64,000 bases of DNA, from positions 186,001 through 250,000 of the forward strand of contig NZ_RBAH01000009.1 in NCBI RefSeq assembly GCF_003626695.1. The letters are read 5' to 3'. Origin of the DNA: Paenibacillus ginsengarvi (lineage in GTDB: Bacteria > Bacillota > Bacilli > Paenibacillales > NBRC-103111). A model generated the notes under the pieces. That model was given only the letters and a program-made list of their open reading frames with translations. It had not been told where the DNA came from and made no database searches. Positions within the stretch are counted from its first letter, which is position 1; each line of letters starts with the position of its first letter. Of the stretch, positions 8,339 through 17,184 are shown one piece after another. The translations under genes were made by a program, and so were the position numbers.

Positions 8339-9424
8339 TTAGCGAACCAGCAGCAATATCGATAAAAAGGCGGTGACGGCGAAGCCGATCCCGAAGGCGG
8401 CAGCTAGACGCGGCGTATTACGGCGCCACGACCGGAGCAGAAGCAGCAGAAGCGCTACTGCTGCCAAGGCCAGCAGCATACCGGCCGGCTGAAGGCCGAA
8501 CGTTAGACGCATATCGGTCGTTACATCGCTGCCGTGAAACAAGCGGAATAGCGCGGACGGGACGAGCGGCTCCGGATTTTCCGGGTCGTCGTGCGGCGGC
8601 CGCTGCTGGCCCATAAAGGCTGTGGCCGCAAACAGCAGCAGGATGATGACGCTTTCCACTCGGAACCATGGGCGCGGATCGAACTGCGGATGGATCTTTA
8701 GCCGCGATTGAAGCGCAAAGCCGTTGAAAAAGCCGAATACGACGACCGGAATGAGCAGCAGATGTTTAACGAGCAGCGCCTGTCCGTACGAGATGATCCA
8801 GCTTTGCGGATAGCTCGGAACAATGTAAGCCATCATGATAAGTCCGGCGGCGACAATGACGATCACGCACAGCACGGAGAGCGGGTGGAACCAGCGCAGA
8901 AAGCGCAGCCAGCCGTCGGAAGGGTTGGCGAACCACCCGGCGATCAGCAGCAGGCCGATCCAGACGCTGGCCGCCGCCAGATGGAACGACTGTGCCAAAA
9001 ATCCCCACGACTCCGATTGACCGGCGGCGTGACTGGCCCATCCGTACGAAAACAGCAGTCCCAGCGCAAGCAGACCGGCAAATCCGTTGGCCCAGCGGTT
9101 CCGGCTTGGGTCGCGCAACGCCAGCAGAGCGAGAAATAAGGTGCACATCCCGAACATCCAGAGCCAGGCTTTGCCGAATTCCAGCTCGAGCAGCACGTCG
9201 TCGATAATGTCCCAGAACGGGCCGGCGAACTGGGTCAGGAAAAGCGTGTTTTTGATGACCGGCACGAGTGATAATAGCGCTATGCCGACGACTGCATTAA
9301 ACAGCAGGGAGCCGGGAAGGCGGGCTTCCGGTCTGGCGTCGACCGGCAAACCGTTCCAGATGACCGCTCCGCATACGAAGGCGAAGCATACGTACAGCAG
9401 CGTTTCCGATAAATAGGCGTACAT
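8339..9424 (-). CDS. copD: CopD-family copper export/import membrane protein
   Basis: An integral membrane protein of about 361 residues with multiple hydrophobic helices. The central part (SFHLAAASVWIGLLLIAGW) carries the CopD-family His in a helix, with further conserved-type segments (HPLSVLCVIVIVAAGLIM, LLVKHLLLIPVVV). CopD partners with periplasmic CopC to move copper across the membrane. The chosen ATG (9424) has GGAG about 11 nt upstream; an ATG 42 nt earlier has none and lies in the upstream terminator. It is transcribed after the PCYCGC lipoprotein gene and diverges from copC. Confidence 0.82.
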   Translation of the reverse strand: MYAYLSETLLYVCFAFVCGAVIWNGLPVDARPEARLPGSLLFNAVVGIALLSLVPVIKNTLFLTQFAGPFWDIIDDVLLELEFGKAWLWMFGMCTLFLALLALRDPSRNRWANGFAGLLALGLLFSYGWASHAAGQSESWGFLAQSFHLAAASVWIGLLLIAGWFANPSDGWLRFLRWFHPLSVLCVIVIVAAGLIMMAYIVPSYPQSWIISYGQALLVKHLLLIPVVVFGFFNGFALQSRLKIHPQFDPRPWFRVESVIILLLFAATAFMGQQRPPHDDPENPEPLVPSALFRLFHGSDVTTDMRLTFGLQPAGMLLALAAVALLLLLLRSWRRNTPRLAAAFGIGFAVTAFLSILLLVR

Positions 9425-9440
9425 CGGTCGATTCACTCCA

Positions 9441-9477
9441 AAAAGAAGCCCCTTGCCATCAAGCAAAGAGGCTTTCG
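9441..9477 (-). terminator. Terminator/attenuator between lipoprotein gene and copD
   Basis: On the minus strand an imperfect stem (aagcctctttgc with gcaaggggctt) is followed by CTTTTT. It would partly separate the lipoprotein gene from copD, whose SD lies just beyond it. Confidence 0.55.
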
Positions 9478-9494
9478 TGTTTTAGCCGGCTCTA

Positions 9495-9983
9495 TCAGCT
9501 CGGCATCGGTGTCGGCGTTGGCTTGGCATAGCCCGACTTGTATGTAGCGTCGATGATCTGCCGAATTTCTTTGGCCGATTTACCCTGCTCCTTGAGCTGG
9601 TACGACGTAACGGCGATTTGCATGCAGACGCCGCAGCGGGTGCCGTGATCGTCCCAAACGACGGAGCCGTCGCTTTTGATTTCTTGAATGAAGCAGTTTT
9701 CGTTGCTCTTGTGTCCCGCACTTTCGCCGCAGCCGCAGTAACAAGGAATCGAACGCAGCAGCTCGGCCGATTGGGCGGCAAGCCGGTAAGCGGTTCGTAT
9801 TTCCTCGCGCTGTTTATCGAGAAACGACGGCAGCGTCTGGATCGACGCGGTCTTCTCCTGGATGTCTCCCGTGGCCGTACGATGCGCGCCGTGCTCGTCC
9901 TGCGCAGCGGATTTGCCGCAGGCGCTGACGGCGAACATGGCAAGCGCGAGCGCCACGGAGCCGAACATACGAAGCTTGTTCAT
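9495..9983 (-). CDS. PCYCGC-motif lipoprotein
   Basis: A 162-residue protein with a lipoprotein signal peptide (lipobox VSAC, lipidated C22). The core holds PCYCGC at 80-85 followed by GHKSNENCF and a late RCGVC pair, making it very Cys-rich for an exported protein. It matches the family named for this PCYCGC motif, whose function is not established. The Cys pattern and the copD/copC neighbours suggest copper binding or delivery at the outer face of the membrane; this role is inferred. A polar P-T-P tail ends the protein. Confidence 0.85.
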   Translation of the reverse strand: MNKLRMFGSVALALAMFAVSACGKSAAQDEHGAHRTATGDIQEKTASIQTLPSFLDKQREEIRTAYRLAAQSAELLRSIPCYCGCGESAGHKSNENCFIQEIKSDGSVVWDDHGTRCGVCMQIAVTSYQLKEQGKSAKEIRQIIDATYKSGYAKPTPTPMPS

Positions 9984-10013
9984 GAATACACCTCAATTTG
10001 AATAGCGACTATA

Positions 10014-10099
10014 TAAGTTGAACGAATCCTCTTGCGGAATAAGCAGAGTGTAATGGAGAAATGGAATGGAACGGGCATCCAAAACATTCGTTCAACTTA
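10014..10099. promoter_or_regulatory. Two 14-bp inverted sites in the copper divergon control region
   Basis: taagttgaacgaat at 10014-10027 and its exact complement at 10086-10099 are 58 bp apart, between the divergent lipoprotein and copC genes. The left copy abuts a minus-strand TATAGT (10008-10013) that fits the lipoprotein promoter. The arms may be paired operators for an unknown regulator. Confidence 0.45.
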
Positions 10100-10251
10100 C
10101 GTTTCACCACCATCATAGCATATTGTTGCCGGAAGAAAGCAGCGATGCGCGATTGTTCGCAAAATTGTCTTTTTCCGCAAGCTGGGTGCGCGGAAGCGTT
10201 TGATATACTTGGGGAAGGCAGTAAGGATAAGAAAAGAGAGGTTGCGCTCAA

Positions 10252-10806
10252 ATGAGGAAAAGATGGCTCTCCGCTATTGTATTAGGTTTGCTGATGCTGC
10301 TCGCTCCGGCTGTCGTATCGGCCCACACCGGGCTGAAGTCCTCTTCTCCGGCAGGAGGAGCTACGGTCGACAAGTCGCCTGGAGAGGTAACGATGGAGTT
10401 TAATACGGACATCGAACCGCTCAGTACATTCGAAGTGCGCGGGGAAACTAACGAGCTGTGGAAAGTATCCGGCATCCGGATCGAGAAAGACAAAATGTCC
10501 GGGAAGCTCGAATCGGGCTTGCCGAACGGGACATACACGGTCAAGTGGAGCATTATCGGCAGAGACGGCCATCCGGTCGAAAACAAGTTTTCGTTTACCG
10601 TTAAGCTGTCGGAGCAAGCTCAGGCGTCGCAGCCGGCTAGCGGCGGTTCCGAAACGAAAACGGCCCAGCCGGAAGCTTCCACCGCTCCAGCTGCGGAAAC
10701 GGGCGGAGGCGGAAAGACGATGACGATCGCGGCAATGGTGCTGATCGCGATTATCGCTGCCTTCGCCATTGTCCGTATGCGCAAAAAGGGAGCGGGAACG
10801 AAGTAG
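10252..10806 (+). CDS. copC: CopC-domain copper-binding protein, membrane-anchored
   Basis: A 184-residue exported protein. A signal peptide ending VVSA is cleaved before H25, giving the N-terminal His used by CopC to bind Cu(II); D105 and H107 (RDGHPVENKFSF) complete the expected site. The CopC beta-sandwich covers about 25-120. A low-complexity linker (about 122-152) leads to a C-terminal membrane helix (about 156-174) and a basic tail. It would present copper to CopD. It is encoded divergently from the lipoprotein and copD, and has its own terminator. Confidence 0.9.
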   Translation: MRKRWLSAIVLGLLMLLAPAVVSAHTGLKSSSPAGGATVDKSPGEVTMEFNTDIEPLSTFEVRGETNELWKVSGIRIEKDKMSGKLESGLPNGTYTVKWSIIGRDGHPVENKFSFTVKLSEQAQASQPASGGSETKTAQPEASTAPAAETGGGGKTMTIAAMVLIAIIAAFAIVRMRKKGAGTK

Positions 10807-10828
10807 GAGCAGGTTGCGCGAATAAGCA

Positions 10829-10870
10829 AAAGAGATGCCTCGACGTTGATGGGTCAAGGCATCTTTTTTG
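10829..10870 (+). terminator. Terminator after copC
   Basis: agatgcc (10833-10839) and ggcatct (10858-10864) are followed by TTTTTT. Confidence 0.75.
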
Positions 10871-10881
10871 TATGGCGGCGA

Positions 10882-11331
10882 TTACCTGCGGATCGGGATA
10901 TACCACTCGATCAGCCCGGCGGTCTCCAGCTCGGGGGTGCCGATTTCGAAACGAGGCTTTGCCAAATCGATGTTATATTTCTTCTGGTTGTCTTCCGTGC
11001 AGATCGAGCTCCAAAACAGACCGACGTGGGCTTTCTCGAACCCGAATACAACATAGTCGTCCGCCGGAATCGTATAGGCGGTCATGCCATTCGGAATCGG
11101 GCCGCTGTCCGGAGCTTCGACGGCCGCAAAGGGACGAAAGCCCGGCATCAAAATGACGAGGTACATAGGAGGACGCTTTCCCCCGGCAATGAGTTCAAAC
11201 GTTTCGTTTAACCGCTTGAACAGTCTCTTTTCGTCGTCTAGTCCAGCCCCTTCGAAGCCGATAAGCGGCGTGACATCGCGCTTGACGGTACGGACCTGTA
11301 TCACATTTTCCAAAAGCGCCTTGTCCGGCAT
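10882..11331 (-). CDS. GyrI-like small-molecule-binding domain protein
   Basis: A cytosolic protein of about 149 residues with the pattern of the SOUL/GyrI effector-binding fold found in AraC and MerR regulators. Typical features are AYTIPADDYVVFGF in the middle and a C-terminal FEIGTPELETAGLIEWYIPI, which fits the fold's final strand with an acidic pocket residue. No DNA-binding domain is present. The start at 11331 is supported by ACGGAGG eight bases upstream; a longer frame from 11373 lacks a site. The ligand is unknown. Confidence 0.7.
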   Translation of the reverse strand: MPDKALLENVIQVRTVKRDVTPLIGFEGAGLDDEKRLFKRLNETFELIAGGKRPPMYLVILMPGFRPFAAVEAPDSGPIPNGMTAYTIPADDYVVFGFEKAHVGLFWSSICTEDNQKKYNIDLAKPRFEIGTPELETAGLIEWYIPIRR

Positions 11332-11453
11332 GGCAGTACCTCCGTAATAAGGAATATCGTACGCAGGCTCCATTCGCCGTTTCCCTAGCGCTATCCTGCC
11401 GAATCGCCGCTATATTTGCAAATAGCTGGATGATTTACGGAATCAACCGCAAT

Positions 11454-12332
11454 TCAGCCGACCTCGTGATGCTTCGAACGAAACGTCATGGCCGACATGC
11501 CGGCAAACTTCTTAAACAGCCGGGCGAAGTAGGTAATATCTTCGAAGCCGAGCATTTGCGCGATTTGCTTGATTTGCAAATTTGTCAATCGCAGCAGCTT
11601 TTTCGCTTCCGCTATTTTCAGCCGGTTTACATATTCGTTAAGCGCATAACCCGTATGCTGCTGCACGATCCGCCGCAGCGTGGAGCGCGAAATATGGTTG
11701 CGTTCCCAAATGTCTTGCTCATTCCACGGCTTGTAGAGGCTTTCGCCGATGTCCTCCAAGATGGACAGCACGATCTCCGGCTTGCGTTCCGGGTGAATGC
11801 TCGACTTGCGGCTGTCGTTAGCGCTGCAAAACTCGAATACGAGCGATTCGAGCAGCAGGGCGGCCCGGTCCACGTTATCGGCAATGCCGCTGTCCATGTA
11901 ATCCCCGATCGTCTCCAGCTTATGAATCCACTTGTTATCCATACCGACGCGAAACACTTTGTTCGGCTCTTGGATAAGCCCGTCCAGCCATTCCGTTACG
12001 CGGGGGCCTTCGAAGTTGACGTAATATTCGTCCCAATCCTTGCCCGGGTCCGGGCCGAAGTGAAACAGCTCCCCCGGATATTCCCAGAATAAACTTCCGG
12101 CTTCCAGCCGCTGAATCGGACCGTCCCCTACCTGATACGTACCGCTCCCCCGCACGATGTAGGTAAACGCCCAGGTTGAGGACGCCGAATTGCGGCGCAT
12201 CGGCGTTCGGCCGGGCAGATGCCCGTACTGCTGCAGCGTCAGCCCTTTGATCTTCAGCTTCGCCTTGTCGACCTTCAGCTCGATGATGCGAATCGGCAAA
12301 GGACTGATCATATAGTCCAACAACTTGGTCAT
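11454..12332 (-). CDS. AraC-family transcriptional regulator
   Basis: A 292-residue regulator. The N-terminal cupin-type sensor (about 30-130) has IVRGSGTYQV, EAGSLFWEYPGELFHF and DEYYVNFEG. The C-terminal double helix-turn-helix (about 190-290) has SRSTLRRIVQQHTGYALNEY and the family signature region IAQMLGFEDITYFARLFKKF. It diverges from the GH20 hexosaminidase gene with about 114 bp between starts, so it most likely controls the downstream glycan operon in response to a sugar. Confidence 0.9.
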   Translation of the reverse strand: MTKLLDYMISPLPIRIIELKVDKAKLKIKGLTLQQYGHLPGRTPMRRNSASSTWAFTYIVRGSGTYQVGDGPIQRLEAGSLFWEYPGELFHFGPDPGKDWDEYYVNFEGPRVTEWLDGLIQEPNKVFRVGMDNKWIHKLETIGDYMDSGIADNVDRAALLLESLVFEFCSANDSRKSSIHPERKPEIVLSILEDIGESLYKPWNEQDIWERNHISRSTLRRIVQQHTGYALNEYVNRLKIAEAKKLLRLTNLQIKQIAQMLGFEDITYFARLFKKFAGMSAMTFRSKHHEVG

Positions 12333-12446
12333 GTTTCGCCTACCCTTCGATTCGGTTCATTGGTATTGTATAAGGGAATGATCGTTAATTATATCAAAGT
12401 TCGTTTATGCTGTCGAAGACCTCGAAGCGAGAATGGAGGACTACAG

Positions 12447-14333
12447 GTGCAACTACATTTCAACGGTGACCTAACGGAATTGCAGGATGGGATAGCGGTG
12501 CTGGCCGCCGAGCTCGGGGTAAAATGCGGCGCCGAAGGAATGCGGGTAGATGTCGTCAAGTACGAAGGGCCGGAGCTGCGCGTAGAGCGCAGTGAGCATG
12601 GCATTACGCTGCACTACGCACGCAACATTCATTTTTTCCGCGGCTTGGGGCTTCTTGTGGAAGCGCTTCGCGACGGTCTGGGGGCGTTCTCCATCAGCGA
12701 AACGCCACAATTTCGGATGAACGGTCCGATGTTCGACGTATCTCAAGGCAACTCCGTCTTGAAGCCGGACACGGTGAAGAAGTTTATTCGATTGATGGCG
12801 GTTATGGGGCTCGACATGTTCATGCTGTATACCGAGGACAGCTATGACGTCAAGGAACAGCCGTTCTTCGGCTATATGCGCGGCCGCTATACGCAGGAGG
12901 AGCTTCGCGATCTCGACGATTACGCCTTTATGTTCGGCATCGAGATGATTCCGTGCATCCAGACGCTCAGCCATTTGAAAGATGTGTTGAAATGGGAGGC
13001 GTTCGCGGACATCCGCGACGACGAAGAAACGATGCTGGTCGGGGAAGAGAAGACGTACGCGTTCATCGAGCAGATGATCGTGGCCGCAGCCGCTCCCGTA
13101 CGCACGAAACGATTCCATATCGGAATGGATGAGGCGTGGAAGCTCGGACAAGGCCATTATTTGGCCCGCAACGGCTACCGCTCCAAGTTCGACATTATGA
13201 ACGAGCATCTGCACCGCGTGTTGGAAATTACCCGCAAGCACGGGCTGGAGCCGATGATGTGGAGCGATATGTACTTCCGGGCAGGCTCCAAAACCGGAGC
13301 TTACTACGACAAAGAGTGCGTCATTCCGGATCGAGTCATCGAAGAAATGCCGAAAGACGTACAGCTCGTCTATTGGGATTACTATCACGCCGATGAAGAG
13401 TTTTACGAGGACTGGATTCGCAGGCATAAAGCGTTCGGCTCTACGCCGGTGTTCGCGGGGGGCATCTGGAACTGGAAAGGTTTCGTGCTTAATTACGGGC
13501 TGACGATGCGGTCTACAAACTCGGCGCTGAACGTATGCAAGAGAGAGGGCGTCAGTGAAATTATCGCCACGCTATGGGGGGACGATGGCACGGAATGCGA
13601 CTGGTTCTCCGCCATTCTCGGACTGCAGCTGTTCGCCGAGCATGGTTATGCGGCCGAACTGTCCGAGGAGAAGCTGCGCAAACGGTTCGCCTTCTGCACC
13701 GGCGGCAGCTACGATGATTTTATGGACATCCGCTGGATGGATGAAATCGACGGAATCGGCGAGGACAATCTGGGAGGCTCGAACCCGTCGCGGCTCGCGC
13801 TCTGGCAGCATCCGATGATGGGGCTGCTCGACTCCAACTTGTCCGGCAAAGGGCTTGCGGCCCATTATGCGAAGCTCGAGAAGCAATTCGAGGTGTACGC
13901 CGGCCGCAACGGCGAGTACGGCTTCGTCTTTGAGGTGCTTCGCCGGTTGTGCTCCGTGCTTACCGTAAAAGCGGAGCTGGGCATAAACCTCGTAAGCGCC
14001 TACGGCAGCGGGGATAAGGCTAGGCTGCAAGAGTACGCCGAATCGCTCCTTCCCGATCTGATCGTTCGCGTCCGGGAGCTGCAAACGGCGCAGCGGGATC
14101 GTTGGTTCGAGATAAACAAGCCGTTCGGCTGGGAAGTGATCGACTACCGGTACGGCTCACTGATCATCAGCCTGGAAACGACGATCAAACGGCTCTCCGA
14201 TTACGTATCCTGCGCTGTCGCCGGTCTCGAAGAGCTGGAGGAAAGCCGTATGCCTTACTACGGCGACCCTAACAATCTGCACTGCCAGTGGTACCAGTTC
14301 ATTCCGACCGCCAGTCGGATCGCGCAACCTTAA
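12447..14333 (+). CDS. GH20 beta-N-acetylhexosaminidase (GH20C-like)
   Basis: A 628-residue exo-glycosidase without signal peptide, so probably cytosolic. The catalytic (beta/alpha)8 barrel starts near FRMNGPMFDVS (about 89); the catalytic Asp-Glu pair is D228-E229 in HIGMDEAWKLGQGH, which fits the substrate-assisted GH20 mechanism. Later barrel motifs include MMWSDMYFR and ATLWGDDGTECDWF. It would release terminal GlcNAc or GalNAc from imported oligosaccharides. The GTG start at 12447 has GGAGG seven bases upstream. It is the first gene of a tight run to 17937 and diverges from the AraC regulator. Confidence 0.88.
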   Translation: MQLHFNGDLTELQDGIAVLAAELGVKCGAEGMRVDVVKYEGPELRVERSEHGITLHYARNIHFFRGLGLLVEALRDGLGAFSISETPQFRMNGPMFDVSQGNSVLKPDTVKKFIRLMAVMGLDMFMLYTEDSYDVKEQPFFGYMRGRYTQEELRDLDDYAFMFGIEMIPCIQTLSHLKDVLKWEAFADIRDDEETMLVGEEKTYAFIEQMIVAAAAPVRTKRFHIGMDEAWKLGQGHYLARNGYRSKFDIMNEHLHRVLEITRKHGLEPMMWSDMYFRAGSKTGAYYDKECVIPDRVIEEMPKDVQLVYWDYYHADEEFYEDWIRRHKAFGSTPVFAGGIWNWKGFVLNYGLTMRSTNSALNVCKREGVSEIIATLWGDDGTECDWFSAILGLQLFAEHGYAAELSEEKLRKRFAFCTGGSYDDFMDIRWMDEIDGIGEDNLGGSNPSRLALWQHPMMGLLDSNLSGKGLAAHYAKLEKQFEVYAGRNGEYGFVFEVLRRLCSVLTVKAELGINLVSAYGSGDKARLQEYAESLLPDLIVRVRELQTAQRDRWFEINKPFGWEVIDYRYGSLIISLETTIKRLSDYVSCAVAGLEELEESRMPYYGDPNNLHCQWYQFIPTASRIAQP

Positions 14334-14351
14334 TCGAGAGGGGAGTTTCAC

Positions 14352-15416
14352 TTGATTCATAACCAGCCGGATAAATTGATTAAAGGCATCGCCTATCACG
14401 GTAACCGGATGCTGCGCCATATGGAGACCGACCTGCGAGATATCGTGAACAATCATTTCAACCTTGTCGTGCATATGTTCTCGCATACGGATTGGGACCG
14501 CCACCGCAGCATTATGAAGGAAATCATTCAGATGACGGAAGGCCACGGGTTGGACGTGTGGGTCGATAACTGGGGGCTTGGCGGGCCTCCGGGAGACAAA
14601 TCGCATTTTCTCGCCTATTACCCGGACAGCCACCAAGTGTATTCGGACGGCTCGGTTGACCCGGTCCGGGCGTGCCTGAACAGCCCGAACTTCCGCAAAT
14701 TTACGAAGGAATGGATCGATGTCGTCTACGACATCGGCGGAAGAAGCATTTTCTGGGATGAGCCGCATCTGGCCGCCAAAGCGATCGACGGAGGCAAGAA
14801 GGCATATACGTGCGCGTGCGAGAGGTGTCAAAACGCGTTCCGCGAGCAGTACGGCTACGACATGCCTCCGGAGCTGGACGAAAATGTGGAAAAGTTCCGC
14901 ATCGCTTCGGTTGTCGACTATTTCCGCGAAGTAACCGCATACAGCCAGCAAAAGCAAATGGAAAACATCGTATGCGTCATGCTCGGAAGCTCGTACGGCA
15001 TCAATCTCGACTCGATCGAAGCGATCTGCAGCCTCGACACGCTGCAAAATATCGGCTCCGATCCGTACTGGCTTGGACAAAAAAACGTGCATCCGTACGA
15101 CTTCGTCTACGAAAGCACAAAGCGGAATCTGGACGTCTGCAAAAAATTCGGCAAGCAGCACAACATCTGGATTCAAGGTTATGCCACCCCGGCGGGGCGC
15201 GAGGAAGAGATCATCTGGGCGACGGACGCAGCCTACGACGCCGGAGCGCGGCAAATTCTCGTATGGGGATTCCGCGGCTCGGAATCGAACGACTATCGCG
15301 CGAAGTCGCCGGATATGGCATGGAAGGCGATCGGCGAAGGCATGCGCAGAATTACGGACCGTCATCACGACGAGATCCGTAGAAGCCGCCTGGAGAAACT
15401 GAACCCTGGAAAGTGA
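14352..15416 (+). CDS. Uncharacterised TIM-barrel, glycosidase-like protein
   Basis: A 354-residue protein of unknown function, 18 nt after the hexosaminidase gene. Alternating strand-helix segments with acidic residues at strand ends (DVWVDNWGLGG, IFWDEPHL, ILVWGFRGSE) look like a (beta/alpha)8 glycoside-hydrolase barrel. A TCACERCQNAFREQYG segment (about 156-171) has three Cys and could bind metal. The start is TTG with GAGAGGGGAG seven bases upstream. The operon suggests it handles an amino-sugar-containing glycan. The FREQYG part resembles FRKQYGHEIPD in the protein at 20734. Confidence 0.6.
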   Translation: MIHNQPDKLIKGIAYHGNRMLRHMETDLRDIVNNHFNLVVHMFSHTDWDRHRSIMKEIIQMTEGHGLDVWVDNWGLGGPPGDKSHFLAYYPDSHQVYSDGSVDPVRACLNSPNFRKFTKEWIDVVYDIGGRSIFWDEPHLAAKAIDGGKKAYTCACERCQNAFREQYGYDMPPELDENVEKFRIASVVDYFREVTAYSQQKQMENIVCVMLGSSYGINLDSIEAICSLDTLQNIGSDPYWLGQKNVHPYDFVYESTKRNLDVCKKFGKQHNIWIQGYATPAGREEEIIWATDAAYDAGARQILVWGFRGSESNDYRAKSPDMAWKAIGEGMRRITDRHHDEIRRSRLEKLNPGK

Positions 15417-15495
15417 AACTAAACTGCGCTGAAGCGGCGGTAGCAGTCGTCCGGCCTGCGGATCGAGAGCGGGCCGGGAAAGGAGAAGGCGGTAC

Positions 15496-16788
15496 GTGAA
15501 CGAAACGCTGAGCAAGAACATTTCCCGCTGGATCGCCAAACATCGGGACGATATCGTCGGGCTAACGGCCGATCTGATCCGGCACGATACGGTTAATCTG
15601 GTGACGGACGGCAGGGAGCGGGAGTGTCAGGAGCAAATTGCGGCCGTGCTGGGCGGGCTCGGCCTCGAGACGGCGCTTTATTCGCCGGAGGAAGCCCCCG
15701 GCTTCCGTGAGCATCCCGCCTATTTTCCCGGCAAGGACTATGCGCAGCGCCCCAACGTGGCAGGACGCTGGAAGGGCGGCGGAGGCGGCAAGTCGCTGCT
15801 GTTTTCGTCTCATGCGGATACGGCTGTCGTTGCGCCGGGCTGGTCCGGTTCCCCGTGGGAGCCCCGTGAGCAAAACGGCAAGCTGTACGGGCTCGGGTCG
15901 TTCGACATGAAGGGCGGTCTCGCGGCGTCGATCATGGCGATCCGCTGCCTGAAGGAGCTGGGCATTCAACCGGCCGGCGACGTCACGGTCGAATCGGTCG
16001 TCGACGAGGAGTTCGGGGGAGCGAACGGGACGCTGGCGGGACGGCTGATGGGTTATAACGCCGACGCCGCGATCATCCCGGAACCTACCAATATGGCGAT
16101 CTGTCCGGCGACCCGGGGAGGGGCGCTGTGGCGGCTGACGTTCCGCGGCAAGACGGGGTTGTCGTTCAGCGGCGAAACGCTGGTCAATCCGCTTTACGAC
16201 ACGGGCAAGTTTCTCGTGTTTCTGGAGAAGTTCGAGAAGATGCGGTCCGGGGCATCCGGCCCGGCGCCGTGGTATGCGGACGATGCTTCGGGCTTGCCCG
16301 TCATCGTCACACGCGCGGAAGCGGGGGATATGACCGCCGCCTTGTGCGATGTAGGTCCGGAGCAAAGCGACATCGACATCTGGGTGGAATGTTACCCGGG
16401 CGTGTCCGAGGAGCAGTTGAAACGCGAGCTGACGGACGGGTATGCGGCGATGTTCCCGGAAGGGCAAATGCCGGAGTTTCGCAAAATGATCCGGTTTTTG
16501 CCCGGCTCGGAGTTGATGCCCGATTTCCCGTTGATCGGCCTGCTCGGGCGGGAAGTGGCGGACGTTTGCGGCCACGAGCCGCAGGTGCGGGGCGCGCCGT
16601 TCGCCTGCGACGCCTTCATGTTTAATCTTCACAGCCCCACGCCGGCGATCGTGCTCGGGCCGTCAGGAGCTAAGGCACACGCCGCGGACGAGTATGTGGA
16701 CATCGAGTCACTGCTCCGGCTGACGGAGGTATACGCCCGGACAATTGTCCGATGGTGCGGGGTTTCCAGCTTACACGAAGGAGAATGA
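15496..16788 (+). CDS. M20-family metallopeptidase/deacylase (ArgE/DapE type)
   Basis: A 430-residue zinc amidohydrolase. Metal and catalytic motifs are in order: SSHADT (H106, D108), GSFDMKGG (D137), VVDEEFGG (E171-E172), IPEPTN and a late HAADEYV His. Members cleave N-acyl amino acids, dipeptides or related amides in the cytosol. In this operon it could deacylate an amino-sugar-linked residue, but the substrate is not shown. The start is GTG with AAAGGAG upstream. The stop is 5 nt before the RidA start. Confidence 0.88.
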   Translation: MNETLSKNISRWIAKHRDDIVGLTADLIRHDTVNLVTDGRERECQEQIAAVLGGLGLETALYSPEEAPGFREHPAYFPGKDYAQRPNVAGRWKGGGGGKSLLFSSHADTAVVAPGWSGSPWEPREQNGKLYGLGSFDMKGGLAASIMAIRCLKELGIQPAGDVTVESVVDEEFGGANGTLAGRLMGYNADAAIIPEPTNMAICPATRGGALWRLTFRGKTGLSFSGETLVNPLYDTGKFLVFLEKFEKMRSGASGPAPWYADDASGLPVIVTRAEAGDMTAALCDVGPEQSDIDIWVECYPGVSEEQLKRELTDGYAAMFPEGQMPEFRKMIRFLPGSELMPDFPLIGLLGREVADVCGHEPQVRGAPFACDAFMFNLHSPTPAIVLGPSGAKAHAADEYVDIESLLRLTEVYARTIVRWCGVSSLHEGE

Positions 16789-16793
16789 GGAAG

Positions 16794-17177
16794 ATGAGAC
16801 AAGTGATTCGCACACAGGACGCTTCTGCCGGGGACGGGCCTTATTCGCAAGGTGTGTTGTCCGGCGGCTTCGTGTTCGTTTCCGGTCAAGGGCCGCTTGA
16901 TGTGCAAGGAAACGTTGTCGGCGAAACGATCGAAGAGCAAACCGAGCAAACGCTGCAAAACATCGAGCGCATACTCGCGGCCGCCGGCTGCTCGTCGGAT
17001 GATGTGGTCAAGGTTAACGTCATCCTTCAGGATATCGGTCACTTTTCGAGATTTAACGAAGTGTACCGTACTCATTTCAAGGAGCCTATGCCGGCCCGTA
17101 CCTGCTTCCAGGGCGGTCTGGACGGCATCTTGGTCGAAATCGACGTGATCGCCAAGGCGCCGGGAGAGAAGGAGTGA
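16794..17177 (+). CDS. RidA/YjgF-family enamine/imine deaminase
   Basis: A 127-residue protein with the RidA pattern: GPYSQGVLSGGFVFVSGQGP near the N-terminus and PARTCFQG near the C-terminus, whose Arg holds the substrate carboxylate. RidA enzymes hydrolyse reactive 2-aminoacrylate-type enamines released by PLP enzymes; some act as catabolic deaminases. It lies between the M20 and SDR genes with gaps of 5 and 7 nt, so it is co-translated with them. ATG 16794 is preferred over 16785, which sits one base from the SD. Confidence 0.9.
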   Translation: MRQVIRTQDASAGDGPYSQGVLSGGFVFVSGQGPLDVQGNVVGETIEEQTEQTLQNIERILAAAGCSSDDVVKVNVILQDIGHFSRFNEVYRTHFKEPMPARTCFQGGLDGILVEIDVIAKAPGEKE

Positions 17178-17184
17178 GCCGAAC

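Noticed and set aside
9441..9466. Start of CopD at ATG 9466
   Set aside because: This ATG is inside the upstream terminator hairpin and lacks a ribosome site; ATG 9424 has GGAG in range.
14157..15539. 460-codon antisense frame across the barrel-protein gene
   Set aside because: Arg/Val-rich composition, no ribosome site, spans two real genes and their junction.
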